From contig LQPB01000092.1 in assembly GCA_002102225.1 (NCBI GenBank), forward strand, positions 186,001 through 250,000: a stretch of 64,000 nt of DNA, read 5' to 3'. Positions 34,115-44,060 of this stretch are shown here, piece by piece. A program made the translations under genes and the position numbers. This DNA is from Mycobacterium interjectum. GTDB taxonomy: Bacteria > Actinomycetota > Actinomycetes > Mycobacteriales > Mycobacteriaceae. Numbering within the stretch: the first letter of the stretch is position 1; every line of letters begins with the position of its first letter. The notes beneath the pieces are model-generated. The model was not told the origin of the DNA. It saw nothing but the letters and a program-made list of their open reading frames with translations, and did no database searches.

Positions 34115-37015
34115 ATGGCGCAGTGGGTGCCGCCACCCCTTCCGGCAGACCTGGTAGCCCGCCGTCGCGGCCCGCTGGTGGGTCGCGACGCGGAACTTGC
34201 GGCCTTCGAACGGGCGTGGGAACGCGTCGAGGGCGGCGACCGCCAGGCGGTGTTCATCGGCGGTGAACCCGGGGCCGGTAAGACGCGGCTGGCCGCGGAG
34301 GTGGCCGGAACGCTGGCCGACCACGACGTCGCGGTGTTGGTCGGCCGCTCGACCGCCGACGACGATGTCCCGTACGCACCGTTCGCCGAGGCGCTGGATC
34401 GCCTGCTGTCGGCCGCGCCACCCGGTTCGATGGCGGACCTGCTGGCCGACGCTGGACCGCAGCTGCGGCGAATGTCGACCCAGGTGGACCGGCACCTGCC
34501 GGCTGCCGAGCCGGCCATGGAGGTCCGGTCCCCCCGCCAGGCGCTCTTCGACGCGATGACCGGCTTCCTGCGCCGCCTGGCCGTCGACCGCCCGATCGCG
34601 CTGATCCTCGACGACCTGCACTGGGCTCAGCTGCCCACCCTGGTGATGCTCGAACGCGTCCTGATCGGCTGCGCCGATGTCCGCCTGCTGGTCGTGTCGA
34701 CGTTCCGCAACACCGAACCCGACCGCTCCGACGAGTTGACGACCCGGCTGGCCGAACTGCACCGGTTCGACGGCGTCCGGCGGCTGGATCTGGCCGGGCT
34801 GGACACCGAGGCGATCGCCGAGTTCGTCGGCCGAACCCAGCAGCTGACCCCCGCCTCGGCGCGCACGGCGGCCGCGCTGCTGCGCGACAAGACCGGCGGC
34901 AACCCGTTTTTCCTGACCGAACTGGTCAACGATTTGGAGGCGCGCGGCGGGCTGGCCACGCTGAGCGCGCAGCAGACCGTGCCGGCGTCGATAGGGGACG
35001 CCATCGCCCGCCGCCTCACCGGACTGGGGGCCGGCGTCCGGGGCGTCATCGAGCAGGCGGCGGTGCTGGGCGAAACGTTCGATTTGCCCGCGCTGATCGC
35101 CGCGAGCGATACCGATCTGTCCGCGACGCTGGCGGCGGTCGATTCGGCCGAAGCCGTCGGCCTGATCCGGCCGGTTCGCGACTCCGACGGCGAGTTCTCG
35201 TTCGTACACGCGCTCACCCGCGAGGCCGTGGCCGGCGGGATGGCGGCGTCGCGGCTGCGGATCATGCACGCGCGGGCCGCCGAGGCGCTCGAGGGCCGCG
35301 CGGACCCGTCCGTTGTTCCCCGCCTGGCCAACCACTACCTGCGGGCGCACGTGCTCGGCTACCACGAGCAGGCGTTGCGGTACGCACACCAGGCGGCCCG
35401 CATGGCCGAACAGAGCATGGCGTATGAGGATGCGGCGAGGTGGTTCGAGCGGGCGGCTTCGCTGCCCGAGCTGAGCCGCGCGGATCGGGCGCGGCTGGAC
35501 CTGGATGCGGCCGCAAACCACGTGCGCGCCGGCGACTTCGCGCGCTCGCGGGCGATCTACGAACGGCTCAGCGCGATGGACGACCCGCTGATCCGCCTGG
35601 GGGCGGCCGTCGGATACGAGGAAGCGAATTGGCGTCGCGGGCAATCGGACTCGACGGCGGCCGACCTGCTGGCGGCGGCGCTGGAGTCCTGCGGGTTGAC
35701 CACCGACGACCTGCGCTACATCCAGGCACTCGGCAGCTTCGGGAGAGCGCTGGCCTTCGCGGGCGAGGCGGCGCGTGCGCGCGAGATCGGCAGCAACGCC
35801 ATCGACCGCGCGCGGGCCGCCGGGGACCCGGCGGTGTTGATGCACACCCTGAAGGCCAGCCTGTGGCACGGGCTCACCCCGGAGCTGTGTGAAATCCAGG
35901 CCCAGCGTTCGGCCGAGGTATCCCGGATGGCGCTCGAGCGCCGCAATTACGAGGTGCTGGGGGCGTCCTCACACTTTCGCGCCATAGTCAGCTACCTGGC
36001 CGGCAACCCCGATGACTTGGCCGCGTCGACCGCGGACATGCGGCGGGCGGGCGAAGCCATCGGACAACCGGTCTTCGGCTTCGTCGGCGCGTGTGTCGAG
36101 CAGGCGCTCGCCTATCTGCGCGGCGACTTCACCGGCGCCCAGCGGTGGGCCGACATCGCTCTGCGCACCGGTGACTTGTTCGACGCGGACGACACCATGG
36201 GCTCCAACGGTGTCCAGATGTTCATGATCCAGCGCGAAACGGGAGACCTGAAGAACTTCGCCGAGTTCGTCGACGGCAGCGAGACTTTCGCCGGACGCTG
36301 GGTGCCCGGCCTGCTCGCGTTGTACACCGCGCTCGGCTGCGAGGCGGGCATGACCCGCGCCCTCAATCATCTGATCCACCGCAAACTCGGCGATCGCACC
36401 AACGACGCGCAGTGGCCGATGGAGCTGGTGTTCATGGTCGAGGCGGCGTTGGAGCTGGGCAATCGCGAAGCGCTGCACGCGCTGCACCCCTACGTGTCGC
36501 GCTATGCCGGCAAGAACCTGGTCGCCGGCCAGTTCGTCGCCCTGTTCGGCAGCGCCGACCGGTACCTGGCCCGGATGGCGGCCCTCGACGGCGACTACGC
36601 CGCGGCCGAACGGCAATTCGGCGCGGCCCTCGAAATGGACCGCCGGATGGGCTCGGTGGTCCACATCAGCGACACGCTGGCCCGGTACGCCGTGTTCAAG
36701 GCGGCGCGCGGCGACACCGACGAGGCCCGCCGCCTGGCCGACGAGGCGCGCGCCCTCGCCACCCAGATCGGCCAGCGCCGGGTCGTCGAGCTGGTGGATT
36801 CGCTGCTGGCGGTGGGGCCGGACGGCCTGACCGACCGGGAGGTCGAAGTGCTGCGGCTGCTCGCCGAGGGGTTGAGCAATCGGGCGATCGGCGAGCGTCT
36901 CTACATCAGCACCAACACGGCCGCCAACCACGTGCGGAACATCCTGATCAAAACCGGCGCCGCGAACCGCACCCAGGCGGCGATGTATGCCGCCGATCAC
37001 GAGCTGCTCGGGTGA
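34115..37015 (+). CDS. LAL-type regulator: AAA ATPase with LuxR DNA-binding domain (1)
   Basis: A 966-residue large ATP-binding LuxR regulator. An N-terminal AAA/NACHT-like domain has Walker A GGEPGAGKT (about 49-57) and Walker B LILDDLHWAQ (about 166-175), and GGNPFFLTEL follows. A long helical TPR-like middle (about 400-880) is next, then a C-terminal LuxR helix-turn-helix (LTDREVEVLRLLAEGLSNRAIGERLYIS, about 905-960). These proteins act as ATP-dependent signal-responsive activators. It is divergent from the BBE oxidase gene; the dyad in the gap suggests self-control or control of that oxidase. Confidence 0.92.
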   Translation: MAQWVPPPLPADLVARRRGPLVGRDAELAAFERAWERVEGGDRQAVFIGGEPGAGKTRLAAEVAGTLADHDVAVLVGRSTADDDVPYAPFAEALDRLLSAAPPGSMADLLADAGPQLRRMSTQVDRHLPAAEPAMEVRSPRQALFDAMTGFLRRLAVDRPIALILDDLHWAQLPTLVMLERVLIGCADVRLLVVSTFRNTEPDRSDELTTRLAELHRFDGVRRLDLAGLDTEAIAEFVGRTQQLTPASARTAAALLRDKTGGNPFFLTELVNDLEARGGLATLSAQQTVPASIGDAIARRLTGLGAGVRGVIEQAAVLGETFDLPALIAASDTDLSATLAAVDSAEAVGLIRPVRDSDGEFSFVHALTREAVAGGMAASRLRIMHARAAEALEGRADPSVVPRLANHYLRAHVLGYHEQALRYAHQAARMAEQSMAYEDAARWFERAASLPELSRADRARLDLDAAANHVRAGDFARSRAIYERLSAMDDPLIRLGAAVGYEEANWRRGQSDSTAADLLAAALESCGLTTDDLRYIQALGSFGRALAFAGEAARAREIGSNAIDRARAAGDPAVLMHTLKASLWHGLTPELCEIQAQRSAEVSRMALERRNYEVLGASSHFRAIVSYLAGNPDDLAASTADMRRAGEAIGQPVFGFVGACVEQALAYLRGDFTGAQRWADIALRTGDLFDADDTMGSNGVQMFMIQRETGDLKNFAEFVDGSETFAGRWVPGLLALYTALGCEAGMTRALNHLIHRKLGDRTNDAQWPMELVFMVEAALELGNREALHALHPYVSRYAGKNLVAGQFVALFGSADRYLARMAALDGDYAAAERQFGAALEMDRRMGSVVHISDTLARYAVFKAARGDTDEARRLADEARALATQIGQRRVVELVDSLLAVGPDGLTDREVEVLRLLAEGLSNRAIGERLYISTNTAANHVRNILIKTGAANRTQAAMYAADHELLG

Positions 37016-37021
37016 GCGGCC

Positions 37022-37291
37022 TCAGATCTCGGACAACGCCCCGTCGGGCAGCACCCGATCACGTACCTCGACGATGACGTCGGCCGGAAGGCCGGCCCGC
37101 GCGGCCGCGGTTCGGATGGCCTCGGGCGACGGCGCCTCGTACAGGCAGTAAGTCTTGCGCTTGTCCGCCGACAGGAACGAGTACATCCAGCGAACGCCCT
37201 CGTGGTCGTTGATCCGGTTGATGCCGTCGGCGATCTCGAAGCTGGGTTCCAATTCCTCGGCAAAGTTGCGCTCGACCATGAAGATGGGCAC
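37022..37291 (-). CDS. DUF4242 (nickel-responsive-like) small protein
   Basis: An 89-residue protein with MPIFMVERNF, the central HEGVRWMYSFLSADKRKTYCLYEAPSPEAI stretch and GLPADVIVEVRD, which together define the DUF4242 ferredoxin-like family. A Streptomyces member has been reported to bind nickel; whether this one does is unknown. It is convergent with the LAL regulator gene, with six bases between the two stop codons. Confidence 0.82.
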   Translation of the reverse strand: MPIFMVERNFAEELEPSFEIADGINRINDHEGVRWMYSFLSADKRKTYCLYEAPSPEAIRTAAARAGLPADVIVEVRDRVLPDGALSEI

Positions 37292-37367
37292 GACGGACTC
37301 CTGTCATTGTCTTGGGTCGAACCTACGCCGCGCGTGACGCTCAACACCAGCAAATTTCTGGTCGCTG

Positions 37368-37826
37368 TCAATCGCCCGCCGTGTCCGCCTCGCTGGACAA
37401 CAACATCTGCAAACTCTCCCGCAATTCCCCCAACCGCTGGGGCCCGAGCACCTCCGCCCAACGTCTCTCCAAAGCGACTGCATTGGAACGCATCACGCGC
37501 AGCGCCTGCCGTCCGCGCGGCGTGAGCTCGATGATGCGGGCCCGGGCGTCGCCGGGGTCGGTCACCCGCGTCACATACCCGTGCCGCTCCAGGCTGGCTA
37601 TCCCCTGGGCCACCGCCTGGCGGCTCACCTTGAGCCGGTCGGCCAGATCGGATGCGTGCAGGCCACCGGCCGCCAGCGGCACCAGCGCAACGGCTTGAGC
37701 CGGGCGGATCCCGTCGAGGCCGGCCGCGGCGAAGGCCGCTCGCAGATGGGGAGCCCCCGAGGCGGCCACCAAATTCACCAGCGCCGGGACGGTGGGCTTC
37801 CACTCGGCATCGGCAACACGTCGCAT
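37368..37826 (-). CDS. MarR family transcriptional regulator
   Basis: A 152-residue winged-helix regulator. Visible MarR features are IRPAQAVALVPLAAGGLHASDLADRLKVSRQAVAQGIASLERHGYVTRV (helix-turn-helix), then DPGDARARIIELTPRGRQAL (wing), and a C-terminal dimer helix. ATG 37826 is chosen. A perfect nine-base inverted repeat at 37854-37874 stands between it and the divergent esterase-lipoprotein gene, as expected for an autorepressing MarR that also controls the neighbour. Confidence 0.87.
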   Translation of the reverse strand: MRRVADAEWKPTVPALVNLVAASGAPHLRAAFAAAGLDGIRPAQAVALVPLAAGGLHASDLADRLKVSRQAVAQGIASLERHGYVTRVTDPGDARARIIELTPRGRQALRVMRSNAVALERRWAEVLGPQRLGELRESLQMLLSSEADTAGD

Positions 37827-37853
37827 GCAGATGAGTGTGCCACTCCGGCCAAT

Positions 37854-37874
37854 TTTGACAAGATGCTTGTCAAA
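37854..37874. promoter_or_regulatory. Candidate MarR operator, 9-bp perfect dyad
   Basis: TTTGACAAG (37854-37862) and CTTGTCAAA (37866-37874) are perfect inverted arms with a three-base spacer. Each arm contains TTGACA-like -35 sequence, so protein binding could block both divergent promoters. Confidence 0.65.
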
Positions 37875-37901
37875 TCTCCGGGTCGATGCCACGATGGCTT
37901 C

Positions 37902-38840
37902 ATGCGATCGCTCCGCGCCCGGGTGTTCGGCGTGTGTCTTGTCTCGGTATTGGCCGTCGTGCTCGGCGGCTGTGTCGGCGGTGGGCACGCGCTGGGATCG
38001 CCCGGCTCCCAGTCGATTCCGATCGGGCAGTCCACCCAGACCATCGACTCCGGCGGGGTCAGCCGGACATTTCACCTGTACCGGCCGCAGGGGTTGCCCG
38101 ACGCGGCGCCGCTGGTGGTGATGCTGCACGGCGGCTTCGGCAACGGTGCGCAGGCCGAGCGGTCCTACAACTGGGACACCGAGGCGGACAACGGGCATTT
38201 TTTGGTCGCCTACCCGGACGGCCTCAATCGCGCCTGGAACGCCGGAACCTGTTGCGGGCAACCGCAGCGCGACGACGTCGACGACGTCGGATTCATCACC
38301 GCGATGGTGGGTGCCATCGAGCAGGAGATCCCGATCGATCGCGCGCGGGTCTATGCCACCGGCATGTCGAATGGGGCCATGATGGCGCTCCGGCTGGGTT
38401 GCCAGAGCGGCACCTTCGCCGCGATCGCCCCCGTCGCAGGAACCCTGCTGACCGACTGCTCCCAGGCACGACCGACGTCGGTGCTGCAGATTCACGGCAC
38501 CGCCGACGACCGGGTGCCCTACAACGGCGGGCCCGGAAAAGCGTTCGCCATCAACGGGAATCCGCGCGTCGACGGCCCGTCGGTCGAATCGGTCAACGCC
38601 ACCTGGCGGTCCATCGACGGCTGCGGACCTCCGACCTCGACCAGCGCCGGAAGCGTGACGACCCAGACGGCCGGATGCGCCGACGGGCGCACCGTCGAGT
38701 TGATTTCGGTGGCCGGCGCCGGCCATCAGTGGCCCGGCGGCCAACCCAGCCCGCTTGCCGAGCTCGCGGGCATCCCCGAACCGTCGACGGCGCTCAACGC
38801 CACCGCCACCATCTGGCAATTCTTCGCCTCGGGCCATTAA
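37902..38840 (+). CDS. PHB-depolymerase-like esterase lipoprotein (LpqC/LpqP type)
   Basis: A 312-residue lipoprotein. The signal peptide ends with lipobox LGGC (C24). A CE1/PHB-depolymerase-type alpha/beta hydrolase follows, with LVVMLHGGFGNG at the oxyanion hole, the nucleophile elbow GMSNG, a disulfide-prone CCGQ, an HGTADDRVPYNG acid loop and AGAGHQWPGG for the catalytic His. It should hydrolyse an ester at the outer face of the membrane. It resembles M. tuberculosis LpqC and LpqP, but I cannot choose between them. It is divergent from a MarR gene across a perfect dyad. Confidence 0.87.
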   Translation: MRSLRARVFGVCLVSVLAVVLGGCVGGGHALGSPGSQSIPIGQSTQTIDSGGVSRTFHLYRPQGLPDAAPLVVMLHGGFGNGAQAERSYNWDTEADNGHFLVAYPDGLNRAWNAGTCCGQPQRDDVDDVGFITAMVGAIEQEIPIDRARVYATGMSNGAMMALRLGCQSGTFAAIAPVAGTLLTDCSQARPTSVLQIHGTADDRVPYNGGPGKAFAINGNPRVDGPSVESVNATWRSIDGCGPPTSTSAGSVTTQTAGCADGRTVELISVAGAGHQWPGGQPSPLAELAGIPEPSTALNATATIWQFFASGH

Positions 38841-38859
38841 TTTAGGCGCCTCGAGCGTC

Positions 38860-38899
38860 GAGTTGTTTATGCAATCGTCGCGTTTTCACACAACAACTC
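38860..38899. promoter_or_regulatory. 8-bp perfect inverted repeat upstream of second LAL gene
   Basis: GAGTTGTT (38860-38867) and AACAACTC (38892-38899) pair perfectly with 24 bases between them, just after the esterase gene and before the second LAL regulator. It could be an operator for the LAL gene or a weak hairpin. A TACTTT -10-like hexamer (38915-38920) lies four bases before its GTG. Confidence 0.4.
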
Positions 38900-38924
38900 C
38901 ACGCTCGCCGGGTTTACTTTTCTG

Positions 38925-41555
38925 GTGGAGCGCTTGCTGGAGCGAGAGGCCGTCCTCGCCAAGCTCGCCGCGCTGACTCGCGCCGCCCGGCGGGGCAGGG
39001 GCCAGGCGGTGCTGCTGCGCGGAGAAGCCGGCGTCGGCAAGACCGCGGCGATCGCACGGTTCACCGCCGGACTCGATGCCGAGATGCGCGTGCTGCGCGG
39101 GTGGTGCGACCCGCTGGCGGCGCCGCGGCCGTTGGGGCCGCTCCTCGACGCGTTGGCAGGGGTGGGTCCTGCGGCCGCCCGGGCGCTGGACGAGGCCATC
39201 GAATCGGGCGACACCGGCGCGCTGTACCGGCGGCTGCTCACTGTGTTGCGCGACGGACAACGCTGGGTCTGGGTGATCGAGGACGCCCACTGGGCCGACG
39301 GGGCGACCCTCGATCTCCTGCGTTTCCTGGCCCGGCGAATCGACTCGCTGCCGCTGCTGCTCCTGGTCTCTTATCGCGACGACCAGCTCGACCGACAGCA
39401 CCCGCTTTCGGTCGCGCTCGGGGACATCGCGACCTGCGCCGCGGTCAGCCGCGTCGCGTTGGAACCTCTCAGCCGGGATGCCGTCGCCGTCCTGGCCGCC
39501 GGCAGCGGTGTGAATGCGGACCAGTTGTATCAACTCACCGGCGGTAACCCGTTTTACGCGACCGAAGTCCTGGCGGCCGGCCCCCGCGCGCTGCAACGCA
39601 ATGCGTTGCCGCGCAGCATTACCGAGGCCGTCTGCGGTCGCCTCGGTCGGCTCTCGGCGGGCGCTCGCGAGACCGCGCACGCGGTGGCGATCTGTGGCCC
39701 GCGGGTACACGCGGCACTGCTGCCTAAGGTCTGCCCCGCGGCAGGCGCGGGGCTGGCCGAATGCCTCGACGCCGGGGTGTTGCTGACCGAGTGTGACGTG
39801 ATCGGATTTCGGCACGAACTGGCCCGGCTCGCGACGCTCGACCAGGTCCCGAACCACGAGCGGACGGCCTTGCACGCCCGCGCGCTGGCCGCGCTGGCCG
39901 AACCACCGATAGATCCGAATACGTTCGCGGCGTTGGCATTTCATGCCGACCAAGTCGGTGACGGCAACGCCGTGATCCGCTATGGGGTGGCCGGTGCCCA
40001 ACGGGCCGCGGCATTGGGAGCCCATCAACAGGCCGCCGACTTGTACGAGCTGGCGCTACTCCGAGCCGACACCGACCGCGACGAGCAGAAGGTGCTGTGG
40101 CTCGAGCAGCACGCCGTGGCGTGCTACCTGTGCGGGCGGGGCGAAGCCGCGGTTTCGTCTTGGCGCCGGGCGATTTCGCTGCGCCACGCGATGGGCGACC
40201 GCCTGGGCGAGGGCGACGACTTGCGTTGGCTGTCGCACGGGTTGTGGGGGTTGGGCCGCGTCGCCGAATCCGGCGAGGCGGGGCGAGCCTCCCTGCGACT
40301 GCTGCAAGATGCCTGCCAGACGCGGGCGTGCCCGCAACTGGCGTGGTCCTTGGTGAACATGGCCGAGCAGGGCCTGTGGAACTTCGATCCGGCGTGCGCC
40401 GACTACGCGGCTCGGGCCATCTCGGTGGGCGCCGAGCTCGGTGATGATGCGGTGGTTGCCCGCGCGCGTGGCTATACGGCGTTGGCCAACGTGGTGCGCA
40501 CCGACACGGGCTGGGACGAACTCGAAGACGTCTGCCACCAGGCGAGGGCCGCCGACGCCCGCGGCGAGACCGCCGCCTTCTTCGGAGCGGTGACCGGGTT
40601 CATCGCGGCGATGCACTACGAGCCCGATCGGGCGGATCGCTACATCGTCGACACCGTTGCATACTGCCGCGACCACGGGATCTATTTGTTCGAGGGCATC
40701 GCCCGCGGCGCCGAATTGCTGGTCGAATTGCATCGTGGGCAGTGGGACCGCGCGGCCGCGCGCGCCGAGGACCTGCTCAGCCGCCCCGGACTGACATTGG
40801 TGAATCTGATCGCGCCACGGCTCACCCTGGCCTTGATCCAGGCCCGCCGCGGCGAACAACCGGTCGCCTCGCTGCTGGACGACATCGAAGCCAGCTCAGA
40901 GCCGGACCAGCAGCGGTTCTTCCCCGTCTGGGCCGCGCGCGCCGAGGCCGCATGGCTGGCCGGCGACGACGACACCGCCCGGAAGCTGGCGCGCAGCGCG
41001 CTGATCGCCATGGGCGACTGGAATCCCTGGCTGATCTGGCAGCTCCGCCGGTGGGCCCGACTCCCCGGTGGGCCGCCGGAGCCCACCGCCGTTGGCGACG
41101 AGCCGATCACCCCCTTCCAGCTGGAGCTCAGCGGCGACTGGCGCGCCGCCGCGCTGGCTTGGGACCGCCGCGGCTGCCCGTACGACGCGGCCATCGCCCG
41201 GCTCGGCGGTGACATCCCAGCGGTCGAATCGGGGCTGGCGACGTTTCGCCGGCTCGGTGCCAAAGCGGCAGCCCGCCGTGCTCAGCAACGCCTGACAGCG
41301 CTGCGCGGTGACGCTCGTCGCGGCAGGGCCGCGGACACGGTTTCCGACCCGGAAGGGCTGACCCGGCGGCAACGCGAGGTACTGACATTGATCGCCGCCG
41401 GGCACAGCGACGCCGAGGTGGCCACCAAACTGTCCATCAGCCCGAAGACCGTCGGCCACCACGTCGCCGCGATACTGGCCAAGCTCGGCGTCGACAACCG
41501 CACCCAGGCCGCGGCCCGCGTGCGGTCCGGCGTGCCTCTGGCCCCGCAAATATAG
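38925..41555 (+). CDS. LAL-type regulator: AAA ATPase with LuxR DNA-binding domain (2)
   Basis: An 876-residue protein with the same architecture as the LAL gene at 34115 but clearly diverged. Walker A is GEAGVGKT (about 33-40), Walker B is VWVIEDAHWAD (about 112-122), and GGNPFYATEV follows. The middle is a TPR-like helical domain with several cysteines. The C-terminus is a LuxR helix-turn-helix (LTRRQREVLTLIAAGHSDAEVATKLSIS). The GTG start at 38925 is at most a few bases downstream of a likely promoter. Two LAL genes within 5 kb suggest a duplicated or paired sensory role. Confidence 0.9.
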   Translation: MERLLEREAVLAKLAALTRAARRGRGQAVLLRGEAGVGKTAAIARFTAGLDAEMRVLRGWCDPLAAPRPLGPLLDALAGVGPAAARALDEAIESGDTGALYRRLLTVLRDGQRWVWVIEDAHWADGATLDLLRFLARRIDSLPLLLLVSYRDDQLDRQHPLSVALGDIATCAAVSRVALEPLSRDAVAVLAAGSGVNADQLYQLTGGNPFYATEVLAAGPRALQRNALPRSITEAVCGRLGRLSAGARETAHAVAICGPRVHAALLPKVCPAAGAGLAECLDAGVLLTECDVIGFRHELARLATLDQVPNHERTALHARALAALAEPPIDPNTFAALAFHADQVGDGNAVIRYGVAGAQRAAALGAHQQAADLYELALLRADTDRDEQKVLWLEQHAVACYLCGRGEAAVSSWRRAISLRHAMGDRLGEGDDLRWLSHGLWGLGRVAESGEAGRASLRLLQDACQTRACPQLAWSLVNMAEQGLWNFDPACADYAARAISVGAELGDDAVVARARGYTALANVVRTDTGWDELEDVCHQARAADARGETAAFFGAVTGFIAAMHYEPDRADRYIVDTVAYCRDHGIYLFEGIARGAELLVELHRGQWDRAAARAEDLLSRPGLTLVNLIAPRLTLALIQARRGEQPVASLLDDIEASSEPDQQRFFPVWAARAEAAWLAGDDDTARKLARSALIAMGDWNPWLIWQLRRWARLPGGPPEPTAVGDEPITPFQLELSGDWRAAALAWDRRGCPYDAAIARLGGDIPAVESGLATFRRLGAKAAARRAQQRLTALRGDARRGRAADTVSDPEGLTRRQREVLTLIAAGHSDAEVATKLSISPKTVGHHVAAILAKLGVDNRTQAAARVRSGVPLAPQI

Positions 41556-41719
41556 GGAAAATTCCCGATCCGCGAGATCTTCCCGCCGGCGCACACTACG
41601 ACGGCGAACTGATTCATTCGGCTCTCGGCTGGGGGAACCCGTGTCGTTTGTGAGCGCGACGGCGGCAACGATTACCGCTTCCCCCGGTGGGGGCCGACTC
41701 TGAGGTTGGGGTCACGGTA

Positions 41720-43396
41720 ATGAGCTTTTTGATGCTGCCGCCGGAAATCAATTCCGTGCTGATGTTCGCTGGTCCCGGTTCGGCACCGATGCTCGAGGCG
41801 GCGGCGGCCTGGGAAGGCCTGGCGGTCGAGTTGGGCAGTGCCGCGTCGTCGTTCGGCTCGGTGACGTCGGGGCTGGCGGGTCATGCCTGGCACGGCCCGG
41901 CTGCTCAGGCGATGGCGGCCGCGGCCGCCCCTTATGCGGGATGGCTAAGCCAGGCGGCGACGCAGGCGGCTGGAGCGGCAGGCCAGGCCCGCGCGGTGGC
42001 CGGCGCGTTCGAGGCGGCGCAAGCGGCGACGGTGCAGCCAATCCTGGTAGACCTCAACCGCAGTTCCCTTGTGCAGATGGCGATGTCGAACTGGTTCGGC
42101 CTCCACGCGCCAGCGATCGCCCAGCTGGAGGGCGAGTACGAAAAGATGTGGGCGCAGGACGTGTCGGCGATGTCGGCCTATCACGCCGACGCGTCGGCGG
42201 CGGCCGCCCAGTTGGCGCCGGCGCAGAACCTGGCGCAGCTCCTCGCGGGCCTGCCCAACCTAGGCGCCGGCAATAAGGGCAACGCCAACGTGGGCAACGG
42301 CAACACTGGCAGCGGCAACGTCGGCAGCGGAAACAGCGGCGGCTCCAACCTGGGCGGGGGCAACGTCGGCGACTCCAACATCGGCAGCGGCAACAGCGGC
42401 GGCTCGAATTTCGGCGCCGGAAACGCCGGGTTCGGCAACATCGGCTTCGGAAACACCGGCGGCACGCCGACCACCGGCCAGAACGTGGGCATGGGAAATA
42501 CCGGCACCAACAACTTCGGCTTCGGAAACCGCGGCGGCGGGAACTACGGCGGCGGAAACAACGGCAGCGGGAACATAGGTGGCGGCGACACCGGCAACGA
42601 CAACATCGGATTCGGGCTCACCGGAAGCAACGAGATCGGAATCGGCAACACCTATTTCGACAGGGCAACCAACCAGTTCCACCTCGGCGGGTGGAACTCG
42701 GGCAGCGGAAACATCGGCTTCGGCAACTCCGGAAGCGACAATATCGGCTTCTTCAACTCGGGCAACGGAAACGTCGGCATCTTCAACACGGGAAGCAATT
42801 CCTTGGTGTCAGGAGCTCTGAACAATATCGGCATCGGGAACTCCGGCATCGGGAACTTCGGCTTCGGGAACACGGGCGCAGTGAACACCGGCATTGGGAA
42901 TGCTGGCGAGTTCAACACCGGTTTCGGGAACTCGGGCCTGTACGACACCGGGGCGGGAAACACGGGTTCCGCCGATACGGGTTTCGGGAACTCGGGCAAT
43001 TTCAACACGGGCAACGGGAATTCGGGCGACACAAACACCGGTTTCTGGAATTCGGGCAACGTGAACACGGGCGTCGGTTCCACCACGGACACCGGCCTGG
43101 TGAACTCGGGCTTCAACAACACAGGTACCGGGGACTCCGGCTTCTTCAACACGGGCACGTCTATGTCAGGCTTCGCCAACGCGGCCACCGGCGGCCTTGA
43201 GAACGCTGCGATTTCGGGTTTCTTCAACAAGGCCACCGGCGGTTCCGAAATTGACGGCGGGATTTCCGGCCTGTTCAACACCGGCGTCACAGCTCCCATC
43301 GCCGGCTTCCCGGACGGCGCATTCAGCGGCGCCAACTCGGGCTTGCTCAACATCGGCACCGGCATAGCGGGCCTGTTCAACCTCGGGCGTCTGTGA
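41720..43396 (+). CDS. PPE: PPE family protein, MPTR subgroup
   Basis: A 558-residue PPE protein. The N-terminal 180-residue domain starts [12 protein letters not shown], with Pro-Pro-Glu at 7-9, the WxG turn (WHG, 57-59) and the YEKMWAQD segment. About 300 residues of NxGxGNxG-type pentapeptide repeats follow (from about residue 183), with aromatic variants such as GFFNSG, and a GLFNLG-rich end. Such proteins are exported by type VII secretion with a PE partner and act at the cell surface. No PE or esx gene is adjacent, so the partner is encoded elsewhere. The ATG at 41720 is set by the conserved N-terminus. Confidence 0.96.
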   Translation: MSFLMLPPEINSVLMFAGPGSAPMLEAAAAWEGLAVELGSAASSFGSVTSGLAGHAWHGPAAQAMAAAAAPYAGWLSQAATQAAGAAGQARAVAGAFEAAQAATVQPILVDLNRSSLVQMAMSNWFGLHAPAIAQLEGEYEKMWAQDVSAMSAYHADASAAAAQLAPAQNLAQLLAGLPNLGAGNKGNANVGNGNTGSGNVGSGNSGGSNLGGGNVGDSNIGSGNSGGSNFGAGNAGFGNIGFGNTGGTPTTGQNVGMGNTGTNNFGFGNRGGGNYGGGNNGSGNIGGGDTGNDNIGFGLTGSNEIGIGNTYFDRATNQFHLGGWNSGSGNIGFGNSGSDNIGFFNSGNGNVGIFNTGSNSLVSGALNNIGIGNSGIGNFGFGNTGAVNTGIGNAGEFNTGFGNSGLYDTGAGNTGSADTGFGNSGNFNTGNGNSGDTNTGFWNSGNVNTGVGSTTDTGLVNSGFNNTGTGDSGFFNTGTSMSGFANAATGGLENAAISGFFNKATGGSEIDGGISGLFNTGVTAPIAGFPDGAFSGANSGLLNIGTGIAGLFNLGRL

Positions 43397-43449
43397 GGGA
43401 ACGACTCGACGGGCGCACCGGCGCCGGCTGATCACCCACGCGCCCAGCG

Positions 43450-44055
43450 TTATTCGCTCAGCATCGCGTCGATCAGCCGGTGCAGCACCTCCCCGGTCTC
43501 CCGGCGGGCGCGTTTGGGATCCTCGGCGGTGGCGATGAGCATGGCCGCCTCGTCGAGCGCTCCGATGAGTATGTGCGCCAGCGGTCGCATCGGTTGGGTG
43601 GCCAGCTGGCCCGCCCGGACGGCCTCGGTGAGCAGTTGTTCGGTCATGCCCAGGCTGTAGCGCTGGGCGACGTCGCGGAAGGCGGGCCAGCCGAGCACGC
43701 TGGGCGCGTCCAGCAAGATGAGTTGGCGCACCTCCGGATCGCCCGAGACGTCGAGCCACGCATCGACGGCGGCCCGGATCGCGCCCGCGGGCGTCGTCGC
43801 CCCGGACTCGGCGACGAGCGTCCCCATCCTGGCCATCACGTCCTGCTCGACGGCCTCCACTACCTCGGCGAAAAGCGTTGCCTTGTCGGCAAATTGGTGG
43901 TACATCGCGCCGCGTGTGACGCCCGCGGTCGCGGCGATCTCGGGTGTCCCGACCTCCGCGTACCCGCGCTGGCCCCACAGCTTGCGGGCAGCCGAGATCA
44001 GCGCGTCGCGGGTCGCCGCGGAGCGCTCCTCCTGGGTCCGTCTCTTGATTTCCAT
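43450..44055 (-). CDS. TetR family transcriptional regulator
   Basis: A 201-residue TetR protein. Its DNA-binding domain is in residues 8-60 (RSAATRDALISAARKLWGQRGYAEVGTPEIAATAGVTRGAMYHQFADKATLF), and a C-terminal ligand domain follows. The ATG at 44055 faces a pair of overlapping palindromes and the divergent alpha/beta hydrolase gene, so autoregulation and control of the hydrolase are likely. It is convergent with the PPE gene. Confidence 0.9.
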   Translation of the reverse strand: MEIKRRTQEERSAATRDALISAARKLWGQRGYAEVGTPEIAATAGVTRGAMYHQFADKATLFAEVVEAVEQDVMARMGTLVAESGATTPAGAIRAAVDAWLDVSGDPEVRQLILLDAPSVLGWPAFRDVAQRYSLGMTEQLLTEAVRAGQLATQPMRPLAHILIGALDEAAMLIATAEDPKRARRETGEVLHRLIDAMLSE

Positions 44056-44060
44056 ACAAC

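Noticed and set aside
42260-43110. Regular short repeats that could suggest a CRISPR array
   Set aside because: They are in-frame NxGxGNxG codon repeats of a PPE-MPTR protein; no constant repeat with unique spacers.
43412-43425. GGCGC/GCGCC stem after the PPE gene as terminator
   Set aside because: A five-base GC stem without a T-run is expected by chance in this DNA.
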